Assembly (NCBI RefSeq): GCF_013396335.1
Contig: NZ_JABWSY010000021.1
Coordinates: 40,991-104,990, forward strand
Direction of reading: 5' to 3'
Source: Bacillus sp. EB106-08-02-XG196
Lineage (GTDB): Bacteria > Bacillota > Bacilli > Bacillales > Cytobacillaceae
DNA: 64,000 bases
A program made the translations under genes and the position numbers. Position 1 is the stretch's first letter. Every line of letters starts with the position of its first letter. A model generated the notes under the pieces. The model did not search any database, was not told the origin of the DNA, and worked only from the letters and a program-made list of their open reading frames with translations. Below are positions 8,971-17,678 of the stretch, piece after piece.

Positions 8971-10233
8971 TCAATTTTCATTTTTCATAAACGAGGTGAT
9001 CGTTGGAAACTTAATGTGAAATGTGGTGCCTGCGTTTAATTCACTTTCGACTCGGATAAAACCATTCATAGCTCGCACAATACTATAAACGACCATCATT
9101 CCAAGACCTGTACCATTCTTCCCTTTCGTTGAATAATAAGGCTCACCGAGTCGTTCAAGCTGCTCAAGTGTCATCCCAATTCCTGTGTCCCTGATGCAGA
9201 TGGTTACATAATCCTTGTTAAAATGGGTTTCAACATAAAGATGGCCCCCATTCGGCATCGCTTCAACTGAATTTTTGAGGATATTAATGAAGCATTGGCG
9301 AAATCTTTGTTTATCCCCTTTAATGAATCCAATTACAGAAAAATCAGTGATAATTTCCACGGAATTTTGATTTGCCATCGGAGTTAAGATGTTAATAATT
9401 TGCCTTAGTTCATTTTTAACATTTAGTTCTTCAATCGAGACTAAAGACGGCTTAGCAAACGTTAAATAATCTTCAATTACTCTTTCAGCGGAATTAAGTT
9501 CGTCTTTTACGATTGAGAGGTATTCTCTGCGTTTATGTCTAGGGAGGTAGTCATCATTGAGTAACTGGACAAACCCGCTAGCAGCAGTTAACGGATTTCG
9601 GATCTCATGTGAGATGGCAGCACCCATTTGTTCGACGGCCTTTAACTTTTCCACTTTGATTAATTCATGTTTAAGTTCTACACTTTTTTTGATATATTCA
9701 ATCGAATAGGCAATAAGACCAATGCCTAGCGGGGGGAGTACCATGTAGGCAAATAAAACATCAAACCATGGGCTGCCTGTATCTTTAAGCAATTCCCCAG
9801 CAGTGCTTAGAACTCCAAGTATCATACCTAAACAAATTGCAGTGTATATTCTTCGTTCTGAGGATTGTTTCCAAAACCAGGGTGATAATCGAAAAAAAAC
9901 AATAGCGAGTGGTACATAAAGAAGGATCGTTCCAACCAAACCTGAGTCAAGGCCATATAGGCTTCTAATGAGTAACAATCCCGCGACAAGTATAAGACCG
10001 ATTCCCAGATATAAACCGCCAATGACGATGGGAATGATACGCAAATCATATCGCGCATAGGGAACAGGACTATAGGCGAATTGAAGACATATCCATAAGA
10101 ATAGGACAGAGATAATGATGATAGTAGTTTTGGAAAAAGGAAGTGTTCTGCATCGGTCAAGCCAAATTAAGCAAAAAAGGAGCAATATTATTAAAATAGA
10201 AAGATTTAAGAAAAGGTGTTTAGTAATTTCCAT
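8971..10233 (-). CDS. KinB-like membrane sensor histidine kinase
   Basis: 420 aa. Six or so N-terminal helices form a 5TM-LYT sensor (YDLRIIPIVIGGLYLG is typical), followed by HisKA with the phosphoacceptor H in AAISHEIRNPLTAASGFVQLL (about residue 210), and a HATPase_c domain with N, G1 (DTGIGM) and G2 (GTGLGMMVVYSIV) boxes. There is no partner response regulator nearby, as with the B. subtilis sporulation kinases KinB/KinC that feed the Spo0F phosphorelay. The LYT sensor plus orphan position make a phosphorelay kinase likely, but this is inference. Its neighbour on the same strand, a GGDEF protein, has the same type of sensor. Confidence 0.9.
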   Translation of the reverse strand: MEITKHLFLNLSILIILLLFCLIWLDRCRTLPFSKTTIIIISVLFLWICLQFAYSPVPYARYDLRIIPIVIGGLYLGIGLILVAGLLLIRSLYGLDSGLVGTILLYVPLAIVFFRLSPWFWKQSSERRIYTAICLGMILGVLSTAGELLKDTGSPWFDVLFAYMVLPPLGIGLIAYSIEYIKKSVELKHELIKVEKLKAVEQMGAAISHEIRNPLTAASGFVQLLNDDYLPRHKRREYLSIVKDELNSAERVIEDYLTFAKPSLVSIEELNVKNELRQIINILTPMANQNSVEIITDFSVIGFIKGDKQRFRQCFINILKNSVEAMPNGGHLYVETHFNKDYVTICIRDTGIGMTLEQLERLGEPYYSTKGKNGTGLGMMVVYSIVRAMNGFIRVESELNAGTTFHIKFPTITSFMKNEN

Positions 10234-10358
10234 CTATTTCACCATCCACTGTGCTTATAAGGAAAATTTTACATTTTTCTTCGGGTTAATACAACAGAAT
10301 TTACTAATTATTTAGAATAAAAGAATGAAAAGAGAGGAGAATTGTAGAAATATGTATA

Positions 10359-10388
10359 AAAACGGAAGGATTAAAACCCTTCCGTTTT
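10359..10388 (-). terminator. Terminator of the LYT-GGDEF gene
   Basis: AAAACGGAAGG and CCTTCCGTTTT form a perfect 11-bp stem 5 bp beyond the end of the minus-strand gene. The A-rich left side gives a U tract on the minus-strand transcript. Confidence 0.85.
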
Positions 10389-10392
10389 ATAT

Positions 10393-11544
10393 TTAAAGAG
10401 TTGAAATAGTATTCCTTCCGTTAGCTTTGGAGGTATATAAAGAAGTATCAGCTAAATGAATTAAATCTTTTGGTTCCGCTTCCGAACTCGGGATGATTGA
10501 GGCAATTCCAATACTGATTGTAACGATGTCCGATACTTCCGAACTTCTATGGTCAATTTTAAGTGAATGAACCTTCTTTTGAATTAATTTTGCCATATTG
10601 ACTGCTTTATCTAAATTTGTTTTGGTTAGGATTAGGGCGAATTCCTCACCACCATATCGACTAAATGCCGCATATGGGTTATTCGCAACAAGGTCTTTAA
10701 TGGCAGATGAAATGGTTTGCAGGCATTGGTCACCAGCGAGGTGGCCGTAAGTATCGTTGTACTTTTTAAAGTAGTCAATATCAAACATGAGAAGCGTTAA
10801 TGGTGACTGGGTTGAAGTTAATCTGGTCCATTCCTTGTTGAGAACTTCATCAAAGTGCCTTCTATTTCCTATGCCTGTCAGCCCATCCATATAAGAAAGT
10901 TGATTTAGAAGTTCATTTGCTTTGTGAAGCTTTTGTTCACTTTCCTGTAATTTTAGTAGACTAAGATTTAATTCTTTTTCTGCTGCATTGGAATTAGCAA
11001 TATATACCGATAAATGATAAGCAAAAAATCCACCAACTAAGGAAATAAGATAATGATTCAATAAAACATTTAAAAGGGTCTTTGTATCTTCAATATAAAT
11101 AGCAAAGACAATGGTAATAAAAAATAAACCAATAAGGTTCATAGTAAATGCTTTCAAAGTTGGATGGAGGTTTAATTTAGAAAACCACCCACACACGATT
11201 CCTGTCAGAAGTACACTTATGGCTGCAACAATAGCAGTTTCCGTGAAACCAAAGAGAGTAACCCTTCCTAAAGCAATGAATACAGAAGCGATGATTGCAG
11301 GTACAACTCCCCCAAAGGCAGCGGCAACAACAATGGAAAGGTGCCGTAAATCAGCAATTGTGGTGGAATTAATTTGGAAACTAAATGCCATTAAGATGTT
11401 TCCAAGAACACCATAGCAAATTCCCCAATAAAGCTTTGTTGAATGTGATGATGAGGGAGATAATGGCATATTTTTAAAAATTTGACCCATCACTGCAAAT
11501 GACGCAATCAGAATGGTTGCATTTGAAAAGAAATCTTTTAACAT
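10393..11544 (-). CDS. Membrane diguanylate cyclase (5TM-LYT + GGDEF)
   Basis: 383 aa. Residues 1-195 hold about six helices of the 5TM-LYT type (DLRHLSIVVAAAFGG). A short coiled linker follows, then a GGDEF domain (about 225-380) with DGLTGIGNRRHFD, the substrate Asp in MLFDIDYFKKYND and an active GGEEF signature (YGGEEFALIL). An active-looking signature predicts synthesis of cyclic di-GMP from GTP. No RxxD inhibitory site is obvious. It starts after a separate promoter region and ends in its own terminator, so it is probably monocistronic. It shares its sensor class with the neighbouring kinase. Confidence 0.9.
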   Translation of the reverse strand: MLKDFFSNATILIASFAVMGQIFKNMPLSPSSSHSTKLYWGICYGVLGNILMAFSFQINSTTIADLRHLSIVVAAAFGGVVPAIIASVFIALGRVTLFGFTETAIVAAISVLLTGIVCGWFSKLNLHPTLKAFTMNLIGLFFITIVFAIYIEDTKTLLNVLLNHYLISLVGGFFAYHLSVYIANSNAAEKELNLSLLKLQESEQKLHKANELLNQLSYMDGLTGIGNRRHFDEVLNKEWTRLTSTQSPLTLLMFDIDYFKKYNDTYGHLAGDQCLQTISSAIKDLVANNPYAAFSRYGGEEFALILTKTNLDKAVNMAKLIQKKVHSLKIDHRSSEVSDIVTISIGIASIIPSSEAEPKDLIHLADTSLYTSKANGRNTISTL

Positions 11545-11687
11545 TCATGTTCTCCTAATAATAAGATATACCTATGTTACTGTTTCCCATATCCCATTAT
11601 TATAGAAGAAAAACATTCTCCTGTGAAATAGAATATTTAAGCTAGTAACCGAAAACTATATAGATGAATACTTTTTGGGAGGATCTA

Positions 11688-12689
11688 ATGAAAAATAGAG
11701 GTAAAGTCATCATCTTGTTCGTATTGATTATTGTTTGTACACCTCTTTTTGTAGACGCTCATGTAAAGTGGTTTACAGAAGTTACTCCAGAAAAAGAAGA
11801 AATTGAACATATTTTATCGCCGCTGTTTATGACCATTACCTTATTGGTTGCGGTTTTGCTTGCAGTATTGCCCCAGTTATTGCCGCTCTTAGAAAAAGTT
11901 CCAATTACTAAAAAAATTGATGGGGTATTAGACAGGTACCGTAAATCCTCTAGGTATATTTTAAAATATGGTACAGCGATTGCGTTAATTATTCAGGTTT
12001 TGGCAGGGACGATATTTGCACCAGAATTTGCTATCACAAATCAATTCATTAGAATACTAATGTGGATAACGATTATCCTGCTATTGATACCTATTCATTA
12101 TGCGACAAAAGCTGGTGCTCTTATATTATTGGGATTATTTATATATCAGCTAAACCACTCCGGATTGTTTCACATGCTCGATTATGGCTTTTATCTAGCC
12201 ATTGTTGGTGTATTATTAGTCGGGAAAACAAAGCTTGAAGATTGGGGATTCCCTTTTCTTTATTTAGGGACAGGTTTATCCTTATGCTGGGTAGCCGTTG
12301 AGAAATGGGTCTATCCTGCAATGAGTATGGATATTATTCATCAGCACGGTGTGCCAACCTTTGGTTTTCCGTCGGCAACGTTTGTGGTACTAGCTGCTTT
12401 TATTGAATTTGTCGTTGGATATTTATTAATCGTAGGAATCTTAAATCGTCTTTTGGCCTTTGTCTTAACGTTGATCTTTATTTCTACTACCATGCTGTTT
12501 GGTGTCACAGAAATTATTGGACACCTGATGATTCATATCGTCTTAATTATATTTATTATTGAGGGAGTATCATTTTACGATCCCCCAATAAAAATACATC
12601 GGACTAAAATTTCTCAAATGGTGTTTGTATTTTTGAATTTTGTTTTTACAATGACCACCTTTCTTCTCATTTACTATCGTTTTGCATAG
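11688..12689 (+). CDS. Multi-pass membrane protein of unknown function
   Basis: The frame begins at 11664, but the ATG at 11688 has GGGAGGA 4-10 bases upstream, so this start is preferred (333 aa). There are about eight hydrophobic segments. An N-terminal segment ends at DAHVKWF, with His and Trp outside the membrane, and a second half (about 195-330) contains a Gly-rich helix, an EKW motif and a HLMIH stretch. The second half weakly recalls DoxX-type four-helix proteins, but I do not recognise a firm family. Monocistronic, with a terminator behind it. Confidence 0.6.
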   Translation: MKNRGKVIILFVLIIVCTPLFVDAHVKWFTEVTPEKEEIEHILSPLFMTITLLVAVLLAVLPQLLPLLEKVPITKKIDGVLDRYRKSSRYILKYGTAIALIIQVLAGTIFAPEFAITNQFIRILMWITIILLLIPIHYATKAGALILLGLFIYQLNHSGLFHMLDYGFYLAIVGVLLVGKTKLEDWGFPFLYLGTGLSLCWVAVEKWVYPAMSMDIIHQHGVPTFGFPSATFVVLAAFIEFVVGYLLIVGILNRLLAFVLTLIFISTTMLFGVTEIIGHLMIHIVLIIFIIEGVSFYDPPIKIHRTKISQMVFVFLNFVFTMTTFLLIYYRFA

Positions 12690-12692
12690 AGA

Positions 12693-12719
12693 AAAAGCTT
12701 CCCGTTGGAGGAAGCTTTT
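12693..12719. terminator. Bidirectional terminator
   Basis: AAAAGCTTCC pairs perfectly with GGAAGCTTTT around a 7-nt loop between convergent genes. Confidence 0.85.
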
Positions 12720-12726
12720 CTTTATG

Positions 12727-13389
12727 CTATGGCTGATGTACTGGTACTTTTATCATTACCTTGGCAGCTTGAATCGCTTCTTCTTTTGCTTTTTCAACGA
12801 TTTCCTGTACCTTTTGCGGATATAGATCTAAAGCTTCTGCAATAATGGTGTCCATTACCTCAATGCCAAGGAAGTTAAGCGCAATTCTTAGATAACGATC
12901 TCCACATTCTAATTCCTTCATCGGTGTACCTGTGTAAAGGCCGCCGCGTGTATTAATATGAATGGCCTTTTTGCCGGTAAGGAGCCCTTTTGGACCATTT
13001 GCAGTATGAGCAAAAGTTTTTCCAGCGATAAAGAGGTTGTCCAAATAGGCTTTTAGCACCGCTGGAGAGCTTAAGTTCCAAATAGGTGAGACGAAAACAT
13101 AGTAGTCATAGGAAAGAAATTCATCAGCAAGTGCATGCATTTTAAGAATTTTCTCTCGTTCTCCCTCTGTTAACTGATCTAAGGTATAACCATAGCCAGC
13201 TAGTTTGCCTCTTGCTGACACTAATTCTGCATCCATATGTGCGATATCGAATGAAAACAAATCAATTGTTTTCATTTCCATCTCCGGGCATTCTTCTTTT
13301 ATTGTGTTGATGAATGCCTCACCGATTTTCAGCCCTTTTGATTTCTCAAGTCCTTTTGGATTTGCTGTAATATATAATAATTTTCCCAC
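12727..13389 (-). CDS. FMN-dependent NADH-azoreductase
   Basis: 220-aa flavodoxin-fold quinone/azo reductase of the AzoR family, typical in length. The N-terminal LLYITANPKGLEKSKGLKIG supplies the FMN phosphate loop; FVSPIWNLSSPAVLKAYLD and NTRGGLYTG are family motifs at the flavin site. It reduces azo dyes and quinones with NADH in two-electron steps, a detoxification role in the cytosol. The start is GTG (GTGGGAAAATTA), giving MGKLLYIT. It stands alone between convergent and divergent genes. The B. subtilis counterparts are AzoR1/AzoR2; which one is orthologous is not clear. Confidence 0.92.
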   Translation of the reverse strand: MGKLLYITANPKGLEKSKGLKIGEAFINTIKEECPEMEMKTIDLFSFDIAHMDAELVSARGKLAGYGYTLDQLTEGEREKILKMHALADEFLSYDYYVFVSPIWNLSSPAVLKAYLDNLFIAGKTFAHTANGPKGLLTGKKAIHINTRGGLYTGTPMKELECGDRYLRIALNFLGIEVMDTIIAEALDLYPQKVQEIVEKAKEEAIQAAKVMIKVPVHQP

Positions 13390-13634
13390 TTAGACACATC
13401 CAATCATTTTAATAAACCTCATTACTACTATTATAAGAAAAATAGCCTGTTCAATTTTTGTAAAAAAGGTGAAGTTCGTGAACATTAAGTGTCGGAAAGT
13501 GGCAAATATATTATTAATTATAAGTAGGAATAAATTCATTAAATTGTTAGAATTCTTTTAAGATATATAATCAGTAATGCAATATGATTAACTTAGAACG
13601 TGGTGAAGATTTAATACTAAAAGGCGGAATTAAT

Positions 13635-14657
13635 ATGAAAGCACAAAATTCCCAATTAAATGATGATAGTGAATTAGCGTTATTACGTCGGAGAGTAGTA
13701 GAACTAGAGGAGAGAGAAAAAAAGCTAGTTAAGAGTCTTCTCTTAAATCAATCCTTGCATTCAAAGATTCTTGATGCATTACCAATAAATGTTTTCCTAG
13801 AGGATCCAGAAGGTGGAACGATATTTGCAAATGAACAAGCTTGTCTTGCACATGGTGTAAATATGGAGGAACTGGTAGGAAAAACAGTGTTTGATTTTTT
13901 CCCACAGCCAATTGCAATGAAACAGCGTGAAATAGACCTAGAAGTATGGAAGAGGCGTACTCTTCAAACCAATGAGGTGGAGACAGAATTTCAGGGGAAA
14001 AAAGTGCATATGCTTACCGGAAAGACGATTATCCATCTAGAAGGATCTAATAAAGACTATTTGCTCGGATTTGGATTGGATATTACGGAGTTGAAAAATG
14101 CGGAAGAAAAAATTTCCCATATGGCCTACCATGATGCCCTAACTGGGTTGCCTAATCGTTGGTTTATTAAATCCTGTTTAAAGAACTTAAACATAGATAA
14201 AATAAATAAGATGAAGGGCGTACTATTGCTCGATTTAGATCATTTCAAAGTGATTAATGATAGCCTGGGGCATGAAGCAGGAGATCAGTTATTACAATTA
14301 GTTGCCAGCAGGCTGGGAGGAGTAGTTCAAGCTGATAAAGTTTTAGCGCGTTTTGGCGGAGATGAATTTATTATCTATATTCCTGAATTACTATCAGCAG
14401 ACGAGGTATTTGATTTAGCAGAAGATATAGTAAAAGTTATGAAATATCCATTTTATATTTATGGTCAAAAGTTTACGATTTCAACAAGCATCGGTATTAG
14501 TTTGCATCCCAACCATGGTGAAGATATGGAAACACTAATAAAGAATGCTGACCTTGCGATGTATCATTCTAAGGAGCTGGGAAGAAATTGCTTCTCCATG
14601 TTTACTCCCTTGATGAAGGAGAGAGCTATTGTTCGTATGAACATGCTGACAAAATAA
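13635..14657 (+). CDS. PAS-GGDEF diguanylate cyclase, soluble
   Basis: An ATG at 13584 is in frame, but the ATG at 13635 has a GGCGGA site and starts MKAQNSQLNDD, so it is preferred (340 aa). A coiled segment (residues 15-40) precedes a PAS domain (about 45-155: ALPINVFLEDPEGGTIFANEQA) and a GGDEF domain (about 170-330) with YHDALTGLPNR, LLLDLDHFKVIND and an intact FGGDEF active site. No membrane segment is present, so it should be a cytosolic sensor making cyclic di-GMP. No effector or phosphodiesterase lies next to it. This is the second cyclase-type gene within 4 kb. Confidence 0.9.
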   Translation: MKAQNSQLNDDSELALLRRRVVELEEREKKLVKSLLLNQSLHSKILDALPINVFLEDPEGGTIFANEQACLAHGVNMEELVGKTVFDFFPQPIAMKQREIDLEVWKRRTLQTNEVETEFQGKKVHMLTGKTIIHLEGSNKDYLLGFGLDITELKNAEEKISHMAYHDALTGLPNRWFIKSCLKNLNIDKINKMKGVLLLDLDHFKVINDSLGHEAGDQLLQLVASRLGGVVQADKVLARFGGDEFIIYIPELLSADEVFDLAEDIVKVMKYPFYIYGQKFTISTSIGISLHPNHGEDMETLIKNADLAMYHSKELGRNCFSMFTPLMKERAIVRMNMLTK

Positions 14658-14698
14658 AAAAGAATCGGAATCACATTGGAGTGGATTCGATTCTTTTT
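14658..14698. terminator. Terminator between PAS-GGDEF and DUF1646 genes
   Basis: AAAAAGAATCGGAATC and GGATTCGATTCTTTTT pair with a small bulge, ending in a T run; it serves convergent genes. Confidence 0.7.
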
Positions 14699-14711
14699 AT
14701 TGCCTTTGTTT

Positions 14712-15725
14712 TTAATAAATAACAAACAATATGATAAAATAAATAGCCATGGTAATAAGTCCAACGGGAACGCCAAAGCTTGCCCATTCTTTACTAGTAA
14801 TGTTGAGTTTTCCTGCTGCGATAATATTTGGTATATTACCAGGGATTAGCATACCCCCACTAATAATTAGCCCCATTAAAACAGCCTGAATGGTTGCTTG
14901 GTCCATTGCTGGACTTATTTCGGCTGCTGCCAAGGTAGCATTATCTAAAATAGCGGAGATCATATTAATCCAATAAAGCAGCATCGGATGAAGTCCTAGA
15001 ATATATTCATTAATTAACGGTTCAAATCCATGACCAAGAAAGGTTAATCCCATTACAAATAAGTAGATTTTGGCTGATCTAATAAAAATTTCTTTATAGC
15101 TTTCTGCTTTTTGTTTTGACTTTAAGCCATCAGCACTTTCTTGTGGTTTAACTAAAAATATTGTCAAAATACCAAAGAGTACAACCGCGGGAATCACTTC
15201 TGGACCAATTAATTTCAACAAGTAGAAGAAGTCTTCATTTAACTTACTGAGTGTTATGGTTGCTAAAGGCTCACCGATGGGTGTGAGGGCTGCACCAAGC
15301 CCAATCGAAAAACAAGCTAAAACGGTAAAGCGAATTTCAGATTTACGGTCGAGCGGGAGGACATTTATGATGATTACGAGCACAATCGCTGCGATTATAG
15401 CCGTAATAATGCTTGATGCCAGTCCTAAAATGATGACCGTTAGTCCGAAGAATATCCTAGGAGTAAGTGTTCTGTTCATCCAGAGGATAGATTTTTCTAA
15501 CTGAACCTGGCCCCATTTACAGACTAATCCTGCAATTAAAACAGCTAGAGTAATATTAATAGGGTCAATCAGAGCTTTTTCAATTAAATGAAGATTCATC
15601 ATGCCGCTTATCGAAGCTGCCGCTATTCCCATTACAAATAAGAATATTTCCAAATTGTGTTCGACCTTCTTTACTGAAAAAGGTAAAAATAAAACTAAAA
15701 TTAAGATAATTACTAATCCAATCAT
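14712..15725 (-). CDS. DUF1646 family membrane permease
   Basis: 337 aa, almost wholly hydrophobic, with about ten helices. The GLGAALTPIGEPLATI motif resembles the conserved pore loop of the ion transporter (ArsB/NhaD/CitM) superfamily, to which DUF1646 belongs. A second similar loop is seen near the C-terminus (GGMLIPGNIPNIIAAG), consistent with an inverted-repeat transporter fold. The substrate is unknown. It is convergent with the PAS-GGDEF gene. A large non-coding region with a MITE-like element lies upstream of its start. Confidence 0.8.
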   Translation of the reverse strand: MIGLVIILILVLFLPFSVKKVEHNLEIFLFVMGIAAASISGMMNLHLIEKALIDPINITLAVLIAGLVCKWGQVQLEKSILWMNRTLTPRIFFGLTVIILGLASSIITAIIAAIVLVIIINVLPLDRKSEIRFTVLACFSIGLGAALTPIGEPLATITLSKLNEDFFYLLKLIGPEVIPAVVLFGILTIFLVKPQESADGLKSKQKAESYKEIFIRSAKIYLFVMGLTFLGHGFEPLINEYILGLHPMLLYWINMISAILDNATLAAAEISPAMDQATIQAVLMGLIISGGMLIPGNIPNIIAAGKLNITSKEWASFGVPVGLITMAIYFIILFVIY

Positions 15726-15756
15726 TCATACCAGATCCCTTGTCTTTTTTTTGTTT

Positions 15757-15985
15757 AAGGCTGTGTTATTATTCATTGTTGATTTTGGTGTAGGGTTGAT
15801 CATTCATAGGCGGAGAATTTCCGGCTATTGTATATAAAGGAACCTTAAGAAGCAGATATAAGCGGAAATATTCCGGTTAACTGCTCTAAATAAGACAATA
15901 TCCAATGATTTGGATACCTTAAGCGGAAAAACTCCGCTTATTTTCCAAACACAGTAAAATCAACATTCAGCTTTAACACAGCCTT
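15757..15985. mobile_element. MITE-like 229-bp element with 30-bp terminal inverted repeats
   Basis: The left end (15757-15786) starts AAGGCTGTGTTA and ends TGTTGATTTT; the right end (15956-15985) is its inverted copy, with the central 8 bp diverged. TTGTTTA or GTTTA flanks both sides, a possible target-site duplication. The inside has no ORF but three palindromes of a common pattern, TAAGCGGA-spacer-TCCGCTTA, at 15806-15828, 15851-15885 and 15920-15940. No transposase is present. It lies in the 550-bp gap before fabF. Confidence 0.6.
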
Positions 15986-16090
15986 GTTTAAATATAGTCT
16001 ATAAATCTATTATAAACCTTTTTGAATGAGTTTTAACGGAATATTGGAATATTGATATAGTAATTATTTTAAAAATTTGCACAAACGTCT

Positions 16091-16121
16091 AAGGATCTTC
16101 CATTATAATGGAAGACCTTTT
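16091..16121 (+). terminator. Orphan terminator-like hairpin upstream of fabF
   Basis: AAGGATCTTCCATT and ATAATGGAAGACCTT fold back on each other and are followed by TTTT. No gene ends nearby on the plus strand (the DUF1646 gene starts at 15725 on the other strand), so it may end a small non-coding transcript. Confidence 0.4.
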
Positions 16122-16275
16122 CATATAAAATGAATGTAAGTAAAAACATAAGAAGTTTTATGAAAAAGATAGTGCTTTGCAAAAGCGAATTAATTTGTAC
16201 GGCCACTCTGAATTCGTTAAACTATAGAAAGAGTGTAAGAATCATCCAAAAATTTTATTTGGGAGTGAGCATTAA

Positions 16276-17517
16276 ATGAATAAAAGAGTAGTGATTACGG
16301 GTGTTGGAGCAGTCACTCCTTTGGGAAATGATGCTCATACATCATGGGGAAAGATTAAGAGTGGTGTTTCCGGTATTGGCCCCGCAACCCTTTTTGATGT
16401 AGAAAAGGTTGACGTCAAGATATCTGCGGAAGTTAAAGGCTTTGTGCCAGAAGAGTTTATGGATAAAAAAGAATCCAGAAGGATGGGGCGTTATAGCCAG
16501 TTTGCTATTGCAGCAAGTCAAATGGCTGTTAGGGATGCAGGGATCCGAATTGGAGAGGTGGTTCAACCAGAACGGGTCGGAGTTTGGATTGGTTCAGGAA
16601 TTGGCGGCCTGGCTGAATTCGAGGAACAACATCGGAAGTTTCTTGAAAAAGGCCAGAGAAGGGTCAATCCTTTTACGATACCCATGTTTATTCCCGATAT
16701 GGCGGCAGGACAAGTATCCATTTCACTTGGAGCTAAAGGAATCAACAATTGTTCGGTTACTGCATGTGCGTCAGGTGCCAATTCCATTGGTGATGCATTC
16801 CGTGTGATTCAAAAAGGGGATGTGGATGTGATGATTGCTGGCGGAACAGAAGCAACTATTACCGGGATGACGGTCGCGGGATTTTCGAATATGACTGCAC
16901 TTTCAAAAAATCCAGACCCGACTACAGCAAGCAGGCCATTTGATAAGAATCGTGATGGATTTGTCATTGGAGAAGGTGCAGGTATTGTGGTATTAGAAGA
17001 ATTAGAACATGCATTAGCTCGTGGTGCGGCCATTTATGGAGAATTAGCAGGGTACGGAGCTACAGGTGACGCGCATCATATTACGACTCCAGCACCTGAG
17101 GGAGAAGGGGCAGCAAGAGCAATGAAATTAGCATTAGCCGATGCAGGAATTACCCCTGAACAAGTCGACTATATCAATGCTCATGGCACGTCCACCCATT
17201 ATAATGATTTGTATGAAACATTAGCCATCAAAGATGTATTCAAAGAGCATGCCTATAAATTATCTGTCAGTTCTACGAAATCAATGACAGGCCACTTGTT
17301 GGGAGCAACTGGGGCAATAGAAGCGATTTTTTCTCTTTTGGCAATTAAGGATGGAATCATCCCGCCAACTATTAATTATCAAACACCTGATGAACAACTG
17401 GATTTAGATTATGTCCCTAACGTGGCTAAAATGAGTAATATTCAAATCGTTTTATCCAACTCATTAGGTTTTGGCGGTCATAATGCCACTTTGGTATTTA
17501 AAAAATTTATTGAATAA
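16276..17517 (+). CDS. fabF: Beta-ketoacyl-ACP synthase II
   Basis: 413 aa, exactly the usual FabF length. It elongates acyl-ACP with malonyl-ACP in fatty acid synthesis. The Cys-His-His catalytic triad is visible: VTACASGANSIG (Cys near 164), NAHGTSTHYND (His near 304) and MTGHLLGATGA (His near 340). The C-terminal LSNSLGFGGHNATLVF is also conserved. A GGGAGTG site precedes the ATG. It lies alone, without fabH as in B. subtilis fabHA-fabF, so it may be an extra copy. I found no convincing FapR operator upstream. Confidence 0.96.
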   Translation: MNKRVVITGVGAVTPLGNDAHTSWGKIKSGVSGIGPATLFDVEKVDVKISAEVKGFVPEEFMDKKESRRMGRYSQFAIAASQMAVRDAGIRIGEVVQPERVGVWIGSGIGGLAEFEEQHRKFLEKGQRRVNPFTIPMFIPDMAAGQVSISLGAKGINNCSVTACASGANSIGDAFRVIQKGDVDVMIAGGTEATITGMTVAGFSNMTALSKNPDPTTASRPFDKNRDGFVIGEGAGIVVLEELEHALARGAAIYGELAGYGATGDAHHITTPAPEGEGAARAMKLALADAGITPEQVDYINAHGTSTHYNDLYETLAIKDVFKEHAYKLSVSSTKSMTGHLLGATGAIEAIFSLLAIKDGIIPPTINYQTPDEQLDLDYVPNVAKMSNIQIVLSNSLGFGGHNATLVFKKFIE

Positions 17518-17547
17518 AATAAGCAACGATATTCACTATTAACGTTC

Positions 17548-17612
17548 TATAAAGACCAAAACGCCATGAAAATAGGGGTTTCGGTCACTATAAGTGACTC
17601 TATAATGACCGA
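17548..17612. repeat. 45-nt dyad repeat, about 1.3 copies (variant C)
   Basis: A 45-nt dyad (17548-17592) runs from TATAAAGACC to GGTCACTATA. An 8-nt spacer follows, then a truncated second copy beginning TATAATGACCG at 17601, a 53-bp period. It shares its architecture with the repeats at 22383 and 38041. The same stretch also folds as a larger hairpin, TTTCGGTCA with TGACCGAAA. Confidence 0.6.
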
Positions 17613-17619
17613 AACTCCC

Positions 17620-17665
17620 AAAAAATAGAAGCTGCGTTCACTAGAAGCGATCCAGCTTATTTTTT
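17620..17665. terminator. Bidirectional terminator
   Basis: AAAAAATAGAAGCTG and CAGCTTATTTTTT pair with a small bulge around an 18-nt loop, between convergent fabF and the phosphoesterase gene. Confidence 0.65.
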
Positions 17666-17678
17666 CATGTTTAAATTG

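Noticed and set aside
16122..16275. FapR operator before fabF
   Set aside because: No stretch resembling the TTAGTACCTRRTACTAA-type palindrome was found.
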